64,000 nt of DNA from Rahnella sp. AA (GCF_002834385.1 NZ_PITQ01000003.1:186001-250000); one strand, 5' to 3'. Counted from the stretch's first letter, positions 1 through 10,833 are shown. Numbers and translations: made by a program. The notes: generated by a model not told the origin, from the sequence alone.

Positions 1-812
1 AAACGCGCAATTTTAACGGTACCCTGAACGTTATTTTCCAGCCGGGTGAAGAATTGCTATACGGCGGGAAAATAATGCTACAGGACGGCTTATTTACGCA
101 ATTTCCCTGTGATGCGATCTTTGCTTTACATAATATGCCTGGTTTGAAAAAAGGCACATTTCATTTCAGAAAAGGCGCGATGATGGCCTCTTCCGATACT
201 ATTGAAATTGAAGTGACTGGCGTCGGGGGGCACGGTGCATATCCGGAGAAAACCACGGATGCGGCAATGATTGCCTGCCACATCGTTGTCGCGCTGCAAA
301 CTATTGTGTCGCGTAATCTTATCCCATTTGAACCTGGTGTTGTTACGGTAGGCAGTATTCAATCCGGGCAGGCACCCAATATTATTAATGCCAGCGCACG
401 TTTACAACTTTCAGTCAGAGCGCTGAACGGAAAGGTGCGCAATTTACTGGTGAAACGCATCACCGAAATTGCAGAAGGACAAGCGAAAAGCTTTGGCGCA
501 ACGGTTAAAATACTCCACATAAACAGCTGCCCGGAATTAGTTAACGGCTGCGATGCCACTGATTTCGCCATCAGCGTGGCAAAAGAGTTAATGGACTCCG
601 CCATGATTTGCGAAAACACGCACCCCATGATGGGCAGTGAAGACTTTGCTTTCATGCTGGAAGAAAACCCCAACGGCAGCTATTTAATGATAGGTGCAGG
701 TGATGAACCAGAATGCTGCCCTGTGCATAATCCCGGTTATGATTTTAATGATGACCTGATTATTCCTGGCGCGACCTACTGGTGTTCATTAACCGAAAAA
801 TTCCTTAAGTAA
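1..812 (+). CDS. M20D-family amidohydrolase (hippurate hydrolase-like), 5' partial
   Basis: This is the C-terminal part of a metal-dependent amidohydrolase that removes acyl groups from amino acids or opens amide bonds in the cytoplasm. The open frame enters from the window edge (in frame from base 3) and gives 269 residues. The segment FQPGEE at the left edge matches the conserved metal-ligand region of the family. It is followed by the dimerisation domain (GVGGHGAYPEKT) and the C-terminal MGSEDFA motif that carries a late metal ligand. The internal TTG at 54 is not a real start, because conserved sequence continues upstream. The true start lies outside the window. A hairpin follows the stop, so it probably ends its own transcript before the MFS gene. 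The exact substrate cannot be told from sequence. Confidence 0.88.
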   Translation, partial: TRNFNGTLNVIFQPGEELLYGGKIMLQDGLFTQFPCDAIFALHNMPGLKKGTFHFRKGAMMASSDTIEIEVTGVGGHGAYPEKTTDAAMIACHIVVALQTIVSRNLIPFEPGVVTVGSIQSGQAPNIINASARLQLSVRALNGKVRNLLVKRITEIAEGQAKSFGATVKILHINSCPELVNGCDATDFAISVAKELMDSAMICENTHPMMGSEDFAFMLEENPNGSYLMIGAGDEPECCPVHNPGYDFNDDLIIPGATYWCSLTEKFLK

Positions 813-860
813 TAAAATACCGGAGAATGACTCCCTGTTAATTAAGGGCGGGGAGCTTTT

Positions 861-890
861 GCCATGTACTCAGTGAACATGGCTATTTTT
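861..890 (+). terminator. Rho-independent terminator after the amidohydrolase
   Basis: GCCATGT (861-867) pairs with ACATGGC (877-883), and a run rich in T follows. It lies between the amidohydrolase stop and the MFS start, so it probably separates the two transcripts. Confidence 0.55.
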
Positions 891-913
891 ATATTTAATG
901 AAGAGGCCTCTCT

Positions 914-2311
914 ATGTCACCCACAAGACTCAATAAATATCATACGCCATTTAAAGGCGGTGACAGGTTAACGTTTGGCATCGTTCTGGGCGTATTAACC
1001 TTCTGGCTTTTTGCTCAGTCGATGATGAATATTGTCCCGGCCATTCAGGAAGACATCGATATCCCTTCTGCTTCACTTAATCTTTCTATCAGCCTCACTG
1101 CTTTATTTTCCGGTTGCTTTATTGTGGTGGCCGGTGGCGTGGCAGATAAAATTGGCCGCGTTAAAATGACCTACATAGGTTTTATCTTAAGCATTGTCGG
1201 CTGCCTGCTAATAATATTCGCCGATAATACCCTGCTCTTTGCCGCCGGCCGTATCGTTCAGGGGCTCTCTGGCGCTTGTATAATGCCCGCGACGCTTGCG
1301 CTGATGAAAACGTACTACGAGGGGAAAGATCGTCAGCGGGCATTAAGTTTCTGGTCGATTGGCTCATGGGGAGGTTCCGGCGTTTGCTCGCTTTTTGGTG
1401 GTGCGGTCGCCACCACCATGGGCTGGAAGTGGATATTCATCTTTTCAATATTTTGCGCATTATTAGGCATGCTGCTTATTCGCGGCACGCCGGAAAGTAA
1501 AGTCGCCGGGAAGAATCAGCCCCGTTTTGACTATTTCGGCCTGTGCGCATTTGTAATCATGCTCATCTCGCTGAATCTGCTGATCACGAAAGGCAGTTCG
1601 CTGGGGTGGGTAAGCCAGCCTATGGTCATTCTTTTCGCGGTATTCATTGTTTCCGGCATCGTATTTTTCAAACACAGCTTTGCCAAACAACAAGCCAGTT
1701 TCATCGATTTTTCGTTATTCAAAAATAAGCCCTATGCTGCCGCAACTTTCTCAAACTTCATGCTCAATGCTGCGGCCGGAACATTATTAGTCGCCAGTTT
1801 GTACGTGCAGCAGATTCGTGGGTTCAACGCGTTCCAATCAGGAATGCTGACAATTGGTTATCTGATTGCCGTGCTTGCCATGATCAGGGTTGGCGAGAAA
1901 TTACTGCAAAAAATCGGCGCCAAAACTCCCATGATGTTAGGCACCTTTATGACGGGGGTTGGGATCGCATTGATGGCGCTGACATTTTTATCTAACACGT
2001 ATTATGTCGTCGTCGTATTAATTGGTTATATCCTGTTTGGCCTCGGCCTTGGGTTCTACGCCACGCCTTCGACAGATACCGCCATTTCCAGCGCGCCCGC
2101 GGATAAAATAGGGATAGCTTCGGGTATCTATAAAATGGCGAGTTCATTAGGGGGAGCCTTCGGTGTCGCCATTTCAGCGTCGGTTTACACCGCATTACAA
2201 TACGCTGGCGGCGCGGTTGCTGCGACGGCGGGTTTACTGGTTAACGTATTGTTTTGCCTGCTTTCGCTTATCGCAATTATTGTTATGGTTCCCAAAGAAC
2301 GCGGGAAATAA
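914..2311 (+). CDS. MFS transporter, DHA2 (EmrB/QacA)-like
   Basis: This is a 465-residue integral membrane protein of the major facilitator superfamily, probably a proton-coupled exporter in the inner membrane. After a short basic N-terminus there are about fourteen hydrophobic segments. The loop between segments 2 and 3 carries the MFS signature GGVADKIGRVK (about residues 76-86), and the stretch from GRIVQGLSGACIMPATLAL resembles the motif seen in drug:H+ antiporters of the DHA2 group. The ATG follows AAGAGG by a good distance. It lies downstream of the amidohydrolase and could export a related compound, but that is only inference. The substrate is unknown. The gene ends in a strong hairpin shared with the convergent ascB. 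Confidence 0.82.
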   Translation: MSPTRLNKYHTPFKGGDRLTFGIVLGVLTFWLFAQSMMNIVPAIQEDIDIPSASLNLSISLTALFSGCFIVVAGGVADKIGRVKMTYIGFILSIVGCLLIIFADNTLLFAAGRIVQGLSGACIMPATLALMKTYYEGKDRQRALSFWSIGSWGGSGVCSLFGGAVATTMGWKWIFIFSIFCALLGMLLIRGTPESKVAGKNQPRFDYFGLCAFVIMLISLNLLITKGSSLGWVSQPMVILFAVFIVSGIVFFKHSFAKQQASFIDFSLFKNKPYAAATFSNFMLNAAAGTLLVASLYVQQIRGFNAFQSGMLTIGYLIAVLAMIRVGEKLLQKIGAKTPMMLGTFMTGVGIALMALTFLSNTYYVVVVLIGYILFGLGLGFYATPSTDTAISSAPADKIGIASGIYKMASSLGGAFGVAISASVYTALQYAGGAVAATAGLLVNVLFCLLSLIAIIVMVPKERGK

Positions 2312-2333
2312 ACGCCGTGTATCCCGCGTTCAT

Positions 2334-2371
2334 AAACTGTGCTGCGCTTTCGTCAGGGCAGCACAGTTTTT
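2334..2371. terminator. Bidirectional terminator hairpin between MFS gene and ascB
   Basis: AAACTGTGCTGC (2334-2345) pairs perfectly with GCAGCACAGTTT (2358-2369), and T residues follow on the plus strand. It sits in the 63-bp gap between two convergent genes. Confidence 0.7.
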
Positions 2372-2374
2372 GAT

Positions 2375-3808
<1,434 letters not shown>

Positions 3809-3819
3809 TTACTTCTCCT

Positions 3820-5295
3820 TTAATGTGAACGCGCTGCGTTGGGTGCCACCGGCAACGGCGCAGGCGTGGTGGTCTCTGCCGCTTTGCTTTCTTTCGGCGT
3901 CACGGTTTCCACGGGAATATCTTCAAATCCGAGTAACAGGGTGATGACAAACGAGAGCACCACCGCGAGGATCATGACGCCCGCCACCCAGACAAGGGTC
4001 ATCGGATTGGACGGGTCGAAGAACTGGACGCTGGTAAACAGCCCCGGCGACGCCATCGAATGGCTGGCGAGGCCGCCTAAACCGGCAATGCCGCCGCAGA
4101 TAAAACCGCTGATTAAGCAGGCGATGAGCGGACGTTTAAGCCGCAGCGCCACGCCGTAAAGCGCAGGTTCTGAAATCCCGGCCACAATCGCAGAAGCCGC
4201 CGCCGCCAGCGCGGTCTGACGCAGTTCCGGGTTTTTCGTCCGCCACGCCACCGCCAGCGATGAACCGCCCAGCGACAGGTTTGCGCCGATTTCTGACGGC
4301 ATGACCATGCCTTCTTTTCCGGTTTCCGCAATGGTCTGAATAATGGTTGGCGTGAACACGCGGTGCATGCCGGTCATCACCAGCAGCGGCCAGGCCGCGC
4401 CCATAATCGCCACCGACAGCCAGCCGAGATAGCTGTGAACGGTGTACACCACCGCCGAAATACCGGTACCAATCCAGATGCCCAGCGGCCCGATCAGCAC
4501 GATGGCGATCGGGGCGGCAATCAGCATAATCAGCATCGGTTTCAGGAAGTTTTTGGTGACGACCGGCGTAATGCGGTCTACCCATTTTTCGATGTAAGAC
4601 AGCAGCCACGTCATGCACAGCGCGGGGATCACTGTGTAGGTGTATTTCACCGCCGTGACGGAAATGCCGATGAATTCGACTTTCTGCCCCTGCGCGGCTT
4701 TTGCCATCAGGTCGATAAACGCCGGATGTACCAGGATCCCGGCAATCGCAATCGCCAGCGACATGTTGGTTTTGAATTTCACCGCCGCCGACGCAGCCAC
4801 CATCACCGGCAGGAAGAAGAACGCACCGTCGCCGATGGTATTGAGGATCACCAGCGTCGACGCGCCCTTTTCAAACACGCCGGTCATATCCAGAATCATC
4901 GCCAGCAGTTTCACCATCGAACCGCCGATAATCGCCGGGATCAGCGGTGACATGGTGCCGATCAGTGCATCCAGGATCCCTGCGCCAATCCGTCTGAACG
5001 TAATCTTGTTTCTGACAGGCGCATCACTGGCCGCAGAAAACCCCTCCGGCAACAGTTTCAGCACTTCGGCGTAAGCCTGTGACACGTTATTGCCGATGAT
5101 CACCTGGCACTGTTTTTCATTGCGCACTACGCCCATCACGCCGGTGATGGATTTTAGCGTCGCCGCATCCACGGCAGATTCGTCATTGAGCACAAAGCGC
5201 AGCCGCGTCATACAGTGCGTAACCGCTGCCACATTCCCTGCACCGCCGATTGCCGTGACAATCGATTGTGATATTGCTGCAAAATTCTTAGCCAT
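3820..5295 (-). CDS. ascF: PTS beta-glucoside transporter subunit IIBC AscF
   Basis: This is an inner-membrane permease of the phosphotransferase system that imports and phosphorylates beta-glucosides. The N-terminal EIIB domain carries the phosphorylated cysteine C28 in the motif THCMTRLRF. From about residue 100 a long hydrophobic EIIC domain follows. There is no EIIA domain, as in AscF and unlike BglF, so the phosphate must come from a separate EIIA (probably Crr). I chose the ATG at 5295 (MAKNF...) because GAGAGAG lies nine bases before it and family proteins start this way. An in-frame ATG at 5319 has no ribosome site. It forms an operon with ascB. Confidence 0.93.
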   Translation of the reverse strand: MAKNFAAISQSIVTAIGGAGNVAAVTHCMTRLRFVLNDESAVDAATLKSITGVMGVVRNEKQCQVIIGNNVSQAYAEVLKLLPEGFSAASDAPVRNKITFRRIGAGILDALIGTMSPLIPAIIGGSMVKLLAMILDMTGVFEKGASTLVILNTIGDGAFFFLPVMVAASAAVKFKTNMSLAIAIAGILVHPAFIDLMAKAAQGQKVEFIGISVTAVKYTYTVIPALCMTWLLSYIEKWVDRITPVVTKNFLKPMLIMLIAAPIAIVLIGPLGIWIGTGISAVVYTVHSYLGWLSVAIMGAAWPLLVMTGMHRVFTPTIIQTIAETGKEGMVMPSEIGANLSLGGSSLAVAWRTKNPELRQTALAAAASAIVAGISEPALYGVALRLKRPLIACLISGFICGGIAGLGGLASHSMASPGLFTSVQFFDPSNPMTLVWVAGVMILAVVLSFVITLLLGFEDIPVETVTPKESKAAETTTPAPLPVAPNAARSH

Positions 5296-5389
5296 GAGCG
5301 ATAACTCTCTCAGATTCATAGGGTTATGAATAATCTTCTTTCCGGAAAACCTTTTTTATGAAACGCCGGGGTTCTTTTCCGAAACAGTA

Positions 5390-5403
5390 GGTAACCGGTT
5401 TCA
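5390..5403. promoter_or_regulatory. Candidate AscG operator in the ascG-ascF intergenic region
   Basis: GGTAACCGGTTTCA holds the palindromic core AACCGGTT. It closely matches the operator type TGAAACCGGTTTCA described for E. coli AscG. It lies between the divergent ascG and ascF genes, where repression of both would be expected. A weaker GAAAC/GTTTC-type match lies nearby at 5360-5373. Confidence 0.55.
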
Positions 5404-5565
5404 CATGAGAATGTTCAGTTCCTCTCCTGACTTCAACAAAAAATGATAACGCTGTTTCATTTTTGTGATGGTGATCTCCCGCCTGACCTCCTCTGCGCCA
5501 AAAACGTCGCAAAACGCGTGGAATGTGTAGAATGACAAATCATTTTTCTCTTTCAGGTGTGCCTG

Positions 5566-6588
5566 ATGTCGACAATGCAGGAAGTGGCAAATAAAGCGGG
5601 CGTATCAAAAGCCACCGTTTCCCGTGTGCTTTCCGGTAAAGGCTATGTAAGCCAGGAAACTAAAGATCAGGTGTTTAAAGCCATTGAAGAGGCCGGATAC
5701 CGCCCTAATTTACTGGCAAGAAATCTGGCGACCAGCAAATCAATGTGTATCGGTCTGGTTGTCACAAACACGTTGTACAACGGCAATTACTTCAGTGAGT
5801 TAATTTCCCAGGCGGCCAAAAAGCTTGATGCGAATGGCCGTCAGCTTATTCTGGTGGATGGCAAGCACAGCGCTGAAGAAGAACGGGAAGCCATTCAATT
5901 TCTGCACGATTTACGCTGCGACGGCATTATTATTTACCCGCGTTTTTTATCGGTCGATGAAATGGATGAAATTATCGATAAATATAAAAAACCGGTCATG
6001 GTGGTTAACCGTAAATTACGCAAACATCAGAGCCACTGTATTTATTGTGACCACAAAGGTTCTGGTTTTCAGGCTACGCAGGCGCTGATTGAACGCGGTC
6101 ATCGCAATATTGCATTTATTACCGGCTCAATGGATTCCCCGACTGCGATTGAACGCCTTTCCGGTTATAAAGAGGCCCTCACCGCAGCGGGTTTACCGGT
6201 ACGGGATTCGCTGATTGTTCAGGGGAAATGGTCTGCCTCCAGCGGCGCGGCGGCCACAGAGACTTTGCTGGCGGCGGGTGACTCTTTCAGCGCTATCATC
6301 GCCAGCAATGACGAAATGGCGATTGGCGCGATGAAAAGGTTAAACGACGCCGGAATGGCAGTCCCGGCACAAGTTTCGGTGATCGGGTTTGATAATATTC
6401 CGACCGCACCGTTTCTTATTCCGGCGCTGTCAAGCGTGAGAGATCCGGTGAGCGATATGATAAGCGAAGTCATCAGCCAGATGATTTCAATGCTCGATGG
6501 CGGCTATTTGTCTGAGCAGAATAAGTTCTCCTCCGTGCTTATTTTTCGGGATTCCGTGGCTGACGGGCCGTTTTCTGTCAAAAAATGA
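5566..6588 (+). CDS. ascG: LacI-family repressor AscG
   Basis: This is a DNA-binding repressor of the asc operon. The N-terminal helix-turn-helix (MSTMQEVANKAGVSKATVSRV) and hinge are typical of LacI, followed by a periplasmic-binding-protein-like sensor domain. Similarity to E. coli AscG is obvious along the whole length, including the segments DGKHSAEEERE and FITGSMDSPTAIERL. I start it at the ATG at 5566, since MSTMQEV aligns with the E. coli start; the in-frame ATG at 5557 adds only three residues. It is transcribed away from ascFB, leaving a 270-bp control region with a matching operator core. The inducer is presumably a beta-glucoside or its phosphate. Confidence 0.92.
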   Translation: MSTMQEVANKAGVSKATVSRVLSGKGYVSQETKDQVFKAIEEAGYRPNLLARNLATSKSMCIGLVVTNTLYNGNYFSELISQAAKKLDANGRQLILVDGKHSAEEEREAIQFLHDLRCDGIIIYPRFLSVDEMDEIIDKYKKPVMVVNRKLRKHQSHCIYCDHKGSGFQATQALIERGHRNIAFITGSMDSPTAIERLSGYKEALTAAGLPVRDSLIVQGKWSASSGAAATETLLAAGDSFSAIIASNDEMAIGAMKRLNDAGMAVPAQVSVIGFDNIPTAPFLIPALSSVRDPVSDMISEVISQMISMLDGGYLSEQNKFSSVLIFRDSVADGPFSVKK

Positions 6589-6594
6589 GCGCCT

Positions 6595-6629
6595 CGTAAA
6601 CCCGCCCCTTTATACGCTGCGGGTTTACG
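6595..6629. terminator. Hairpin between convergent ascG and the GPH symporter gene
   Basis: CGTAAACCCGC (6595-6605) pairs with GCGGGTTTACG (6619-6629), an 11-bp perfect stem in a 54-bp gap between convergent genes. No strong T-run follows, so termination is probable rather than certain. Confidence 0.5.
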
Positions 6630-6642
6630 GACTTCGCCTTTT

Positions 6643-7998
6643 TCAGGCTTTTACAGCGCTGACCGGCTCCGCATGCAGCGCCGGAGGCTTATCGTGCAAT
6701 GAGTAATTTCGCAGAATAAAAATCAGGCTGAGGATCAGCAGCGCCGGGATCACCGTAAATATCAGGCGAATAACCAGCACGGCATCGTCGGCCTGATGCG
6801 GGGCTTTCCCGACGTATCCGCCCCAGGTCAGCATCCAGCCGATGGTCGCGCCGCCAATGGCAATACCCACTTTGATGGCAAATAAGTTGGTGGAAAACAC
6901 CAGCCCGCTGAGGCTGCGGCCCATACGTTTTTCAAGGTCGTCGATAATATCGCTGAGCATACTCCACTGTAACGGCGTTGCGCTGGAGTTAATCAGATGG
7001 ATCACGCCAATCAGCAGGCAAATTACCCAGACATGCTGCGCCCCGACGAAAAATAAGCCGATCATAATGATAGCCTGTATACACATCGCCAGTTTATAAG
7101 CAAAAACGCGATCCAGTTTTTTATAGACTACCGGGGTAAGCAGCGAGCCAATAAATTTCGCCCCCAGAATTATGGTTAATATGACACTCACGAGATCAGG
7201 GCGGTTAATATAATAATTCACAAAATAAATAGCCCCGCCGGTTTTTAATATCCCCGCGACCAGATTGACCACATTTAATGTAAACAGGCTCAGCCAGTTT
7301 TTATCTTTCGCCAGAACACCCAGATCACTCATGACACTTTTCATCGAACTGGCTTGCATATCCACCGGCGGAATCCGGGTTTCGCGCGTCATAAAGAAAC
7401 ACATCAGAAACAGAACAGTGCTGATGGACCCCATAATGATCATGGCGTAAAAATAGCCCCGTTGCAGATTGTCACCGCCCAAAATATGCGTGAGCGGCAT
7501 CGCAACCGACGAAACAACCACCCCGCCCAGCGCGGCGCAGGCGAAACGATAGGATTGCATGGATACCCGTTCCACCGGATCGCCCGAGAGATTATTGATC
7601 ATCGCGCAATAGGGTACGTTAACCAGCGTGTATAACATTGACAACGCGGTATACGAAACCCAGGCATAAATAATTTTCCCGGTATCACCGATTGCGGGCG
7701 TATAAAACGTTAATGCGCCACAAATTCCAAAAGGCAACGCGAACAATAATAAATAAGGCCTGAACTGACCGAGACGATGGCGGGTGCGATCTGCCAGTGA
7801 GCCAATAAATATATCAAACAACGCATCAAACACCCTGACAAATAGAAACATGGTTCCCATATGAAATGCATCCAGCCCGTACACATCTGTGTAAAAATAG
7901 GCCATGAATAACATAATCGTTTGCCAGATAATATTACTGGCACCGTCACCCAGGCCATACCCCACCTTGCCAGGAATTGACAATTTTTGCGTAGTCAT
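6643..7998 (-). CDS. GPH-family sugar:cation symporter
   Basis: This is a 451-residue inner-membrane transporter of the glycoside-pentoside-hexuronide family (MelB/YicJ/XynB type). The N-terminus KVGYGLGDGASNI and the motif ADRTRHRLGQFRPYLL after the second helix are family hallmarks, and about twelve membrane segments can be counted. It is encoded 63 bp downstream of a GH30 glycosidase on the same strand, so it probably imports the oligosaccharide or glycoside which that enzyme cuts in the cytoplasm. The enzyme has no signal peptide, which supports uptake first and hydrolysis afterwards. The exact sugar is unknown. A beta-linked gluco- or xylo-oligosaccharide fits the neighbouring genes. Confidence 0.88.
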   Translation of the reverse strand: MTTQKLSIPGKVGYGLGDGASNIIWQTIMLFMAYFYTDVYGLDAFHMGTMFLFVRVFDALFDIFIGSLADRTRHRLGQFRPYLLLFALPFGICGALTFYTPAIGDTGKIIYAWVSYTALSMLYTLVNVPYCAMINNLSGDPVERVSMQSYRFACAALGGVVVSSVAMPLTHILGGDNLQRGYFYAMIIMGSISTVLFLMCFFMTRETRIPPVDMQASSMKSVMSDLGVLAKDKNWLSLFTLNVVNLVAGILKTGGAIYFVNYYINRPDLVSVILTIILGAKFIGSLLTPVVYKKLDRVFAYKLAMCIQAIIMIGLFFVGAQHVWVICLLIGVIHLINSSATPLQWSMLSDIIDDLEKRMGRSLSGLVFSTNLFAIKVGIAIGGATIGWMLTWGGYVGKAPHQADDAVLVIRLIFTVIPALLILSLIFILRNYSLHDKPPALHAEPVSAVKA

Positions 7999-8061
7999 AC
8001 GAACCTCAATAAAAGAGCAGGCATTGGCTGCCGGATGATAGTTCCGGCAGAGGGAATTTAT

Positions 8062-9393
8062 TTATTCTGAAATAATAAACGTATTCACTGACTGTGGTTT
8101 TAACCCGACCATGTAATGACGACCTGCCAGTGCAAAGACCAGTTCGCGTTCTGTCTGACGCGGATTATTGACCACGATTACCGTCTCATTCTGTGGATTG
8201 CGGTAGCAGACCGCGTTAGCGCTGTGGCGTCCCGTCACATTCACCCGTTTTGCGCCCGGTTTAATAAAATGAGAAAAATGGCGCATGACGTAATATTCAG
8301 GGTTATAAGTCACCGTTTTATTTTCTGTATCAATGGAAATCATACTGTTTTGCTTCCAGCCCCAGGTACTTTCGCCGCCCTGCGCCAGCACCATATTCCA
8401 GTACACATAGCTGTCAGCACCGGCTGTCAGATAATGGCGCAGCAACTCAAAAACGTAGTGCGCATGCTCCCAGCTGTTATCGCCAGTTCCGCACTCATTT
8501 TCGGTTTGCATATAGCGCAGCTCAGGGTAGCAATCCACATTGCGTGCAATCGCATTTTTGCCAGCCCACTGATAACCGACACCCGCAACGTAATGGTATG
8601 TTTCGGCATCTGACAACACAAAACCGGCGTAATCATCATAGTCCTGCCCGACTTCTTTCTTGAAATTCGGTGCGTTAATGGTGCCCAGCCAGATTTCGGC
8701 TGGCACATGATGCTGATGAAAGCGCGGCCCGAGGTAATCGCGTATAAATATCTGGAGTTGTTCACCACTCCACAGACAGGTTGGATAAACCGCCGCGGCT
8801 ACCACTTCGTTCTGAATGTGCACCTGCCGGATCTTGACCCCCTCATGCGCGTAAGCGGTGACAAATTTCTCAAAATACAGCGCATAGGCTGAGAGTGTTT
8901 TGGCATCGTCTTTGAGCTTTCCGCCGTTATAGCGTTGTGGTGTTTTCATCCAGACGGGCGGGCTCCAGGGAGAGGCGAATAACGTCAGCGCCGGGTTGTA
9001 CTGTAGTGCGTGCGTGATGTAGGGAAGCAGACAGCCTTTATCACGCTCAATGGAGAAATGCTCCATGGCGTAGTCCCCTTCAGTTTCGTTAAAGCTGTAC
9101 CAGGCCCGGGCATAGTCGCTGGCTCCCATCGGAACACGCCCGTGAGTGAAACAGCACTCGCCCTGCGGGTCAAACAGCGCCGCCAGGATCGTATCCCGTT
9201 GTGCGTCATCCAGCGTGCCGAGGGCGTCCCACCCCAGCTCATTAAAACATCCACCAAAACCCTCATGAACCCGCGATGACAAATCTGTTATAACCAAGGT
9301 CGCCTCTGAACTGGCTGGCCGGAGTTCGGTGCCCGTCCCCCATGCCTCATCGGGTGTGGTGAAAATATGCTTTATTTTCAATTCTCTGGTCAT
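8062..9393 (-). CDS. GH30-family glycoside hydrolase
   Basis: This 443-residue enzyme has a GH30 (beta/alpha)8 barrel with a C-terminal beta domain. The start GFGGCFNELGWDAL, the run LFASPWSPPVWMKT, the acid/base E196 in HIQNEV and the probable nucleophile E298 in MQTENE all follow the family pattern. The family includes glucosylceramidases, beta-1,6-glucanases and xylosidases. It lacks a signal peptide, so it should act in the cytoplasm on material brought in by the GPH symporter encoded just downstream. An AraC-type regulator gene is divergent from it across a 143-bp gap. The substrate cannot be fixed from sequence; a beta-1,6-glucoside or a plant glycoside are candidates. Confidence 0.87.
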   Translation of the reverse strand: MTRELKIKHIFTTPDEAWGTGTELRPASSEATLVITDLSSRVHEGFGGCFNELGWDALGTLDDAQRDTILAALFDPQGECCFTHGRVPMGASDYARAWYSFNETEGDYAMEHFSIERDKGCLLPYITHALQYNPALTLFASPWSPPVWMKTPQRYNGGKLKDDAKTLSAYALYFEKFVTAYAHEGVKIRQVHIQNEVVAAAVYPTCLWSGEQLQIFIRDYLGPRFHQHHVPAEIWLGTINAPNFKKEVGQDYDDYAGFVLSDAETYHYVAGVGYQWAGKNAIARNVDCYPELRYMQTENECGTGDNSWEHAHYVFELLRHYLTAGADSYVYWNMVLAQGGESTWGWKQNSMISIDTENKTVTYNPEYYVMRHFSHFIKPGAKRVNVTGRHSANAVCYRNPQNETVIVVNNPRQTERELVFALAGRHYMVGLKPQSVNTFIISE

Positions 9394-9536
9394 TTATTTC
9401 TCCATTACGCTTTTATATTTTGACGGGTAACAAAACCTGAGTCACAACAACTCAGATGCCATACCGATAAAATTAAGCGCAATGGCAGATTAAAAATGTA
9501 TAAATCCCCTTTCTCTGTATAAGAAAATTGCTCGCT

Positions 9537-10427
9537 ATGTGGAATCAGGATCACTTTTTCGAAAAAATCGATAATCTGGAACGCGATGGTTTTATGTTAC
9601 GCGACGGTGAAGGCGTGCCGGAGAATGGGGTATTTATCCGCCCGCACATGCATCTGCAATATGAAATTATGTGGTTCCGGCAGGCGAGCGGCGCGTATAC
9701 CCTCGGCAATGAGAAATTTCCGCTGCGCGATAACACGCTGGTAGTGGTTGCCCCGCTGACCTTGCATGATATGGAACTGAATTACAGCGACGGCCATGAG
9801 CGCTTTTTATTGCAGTATGACGCAAGCCTGCTCAACCATCTCAAAGTGCCTGGCGCTCGCCGTTTTACCAGCCACAGCGGCGTCATCCCGTTATCTGATG
9901 TCGACGCCAGCCGGGTGCAGATGTTGTTTAGCTGGTTGTCCGAGCAGGTTCACCGTGGCGTGCCGCAGGAAAGTATCGCTCCCCTGCTGAACCTGCTTTT
10001 TTCAACGATCTACCAGCACGCTGCGCAGGCTGTCTTTGCCGTGCTGCCCTCAGGGGCGGAAAGTACCTTTGATAAGATCATCCGTTTCGTCGGTCACCTC
10101 GAAACCTTGCCTACAAACATATTCTCGCTTTCAGAAGCCGCGCATCACTGCGACCTGTCGGTGTTTCATTTTTCGCGCAGCTTTAAAGCCATCATGCATG
10201 TGAATTTCAAAGATTATCTGCTGCGCCGGAAAATCGCCCGGGCTGTCCATCTGCTCACCCAAACTGACATGGCCGTGACTGAGATTGCCTACCGCTGCGA
10301 ATTTACCGACAGCGCCTATTTTTGCCTGAAATTTCGCCTGATTGTCGGCGTGACGCCTAAAACCTATCGCCAGAACAGCCGCACCACGAAACAGCTTTCC
10401 TCGCGGCACGATAAGCCAACACGTTAG
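9537..10427 (+). CDS. AraC-family transcriptional regulator
   Basis: This 296-residue regulator has an N-terminal cupin-like sensor (HMHLQYEIMWF about residue 40, then GNEKFPLRDNTLVVVAP) and a C-terminal pair of helix-turn-helix motifs (SLSEAAHHCDLSVFHFSRSFK and AVTEIAYRCEFTDSAYFCLKF, ending in VGVTPKTYR). It is divergent from the GH30/GPH operon and is very probably its activator, with a sugar as ligand. I use the ATG at 9537; a TTG at 9528 is also possible and neither has a strong ribosome site. The last 15 or so residues are polar and poorly conserved, as is common. Confidence 0.88.
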   Translation: MWNQDHFFEKIDNLERDGFMLRDGEGVPENGVFIRPHMHLQYEIMWFRQASGAYTLGNEKFPLRDNTLVVVAPLTLHDMELNYSDGHERFLLQYDASLLNHLKVPGARRFTSHSGVIPLSDVDASRVQMLFSWLSEQVHRGVPQESIAPLLNLLFSTIYQHAAQAVFAVLPSGAESTFDKIIRFVGHLETLPTNIFSLSEAAHHCDLSVFHFSRSFKAIMHVNFKDYLLRRKIARAVHLLTQTDMAVTEIAYRCEFTDSAYFCLKFRLIVGVTPKTYRQNSRTTKQLSSRHDKPTR

Positions 10428-10588
10428 ATAACGTCACGTCCCGGATATCCATCAGCTTTGCGTAAACAAGGTATAAATTTTCCGTTAAACACAATGAATT
10501 AAGCCTTCTCCTGATTGTCGTTTCCATTTCTGCCCTGCACAGTGCGCGTGAACAAGAACCACCGTTATTACGGGACAGAGGAAATAAA

Positions 10589-10822
10589 ATGAAGACGTCA
10601 GGAATCATCACGCTTTGCGCACTGCTGTTAACCGCCAGTCTGACTGCTCGTGCTGAAGACCCTCACCATGAGCCAGTTAAAGAGCCACATCCGGTACACA
10701 AAACGCATAAACCGGTCATCAAACATGAGGCACCGCACCGCAAAGAAAAACCGGTTCCCGTGCATCATAAAATGCAGCCGAAACCGCCCGTGAAGCACGA
10801 TATGCATCCGGATCACGCATAA
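10589..10822 (+). CDS. Small His/Pro-rich secreted peptide
   Basis: A 77-residue protein with a clear Sec signal peptide (about residues 1-22, cleavage after ARA). The mature chain of some 55 residues contains 12 histidines and 12 prolines plus many lysines, with no hydrophobic core, so it is probably unstructured in the periplasm. Such composition suggests binding of divalent metals (Ni, Cu, Zn), but I do not recognise a named family. The start follows CAGAGGAAAT by a good distance. A strong terminator comes directly after, so it is a single-gene unit. The function is inferred from composition only. Confidence 0.75.
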   Translation: MKTSGIITLCALLLTASLTARAEDPHHEPVKEPHPVHKTHKPVIKHEAPHRKEKPVPVHHKMQPKPPVKHDMHPDHA

Positions 10823-10833
10823 AAATAACGAGA

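Noticed and set aside
5464-5479. CRP site in the ascG-ascF region
   Set aside because: Only the TGTGA half fits; the second half TCTCC is too far from TCACA to report as a feature.
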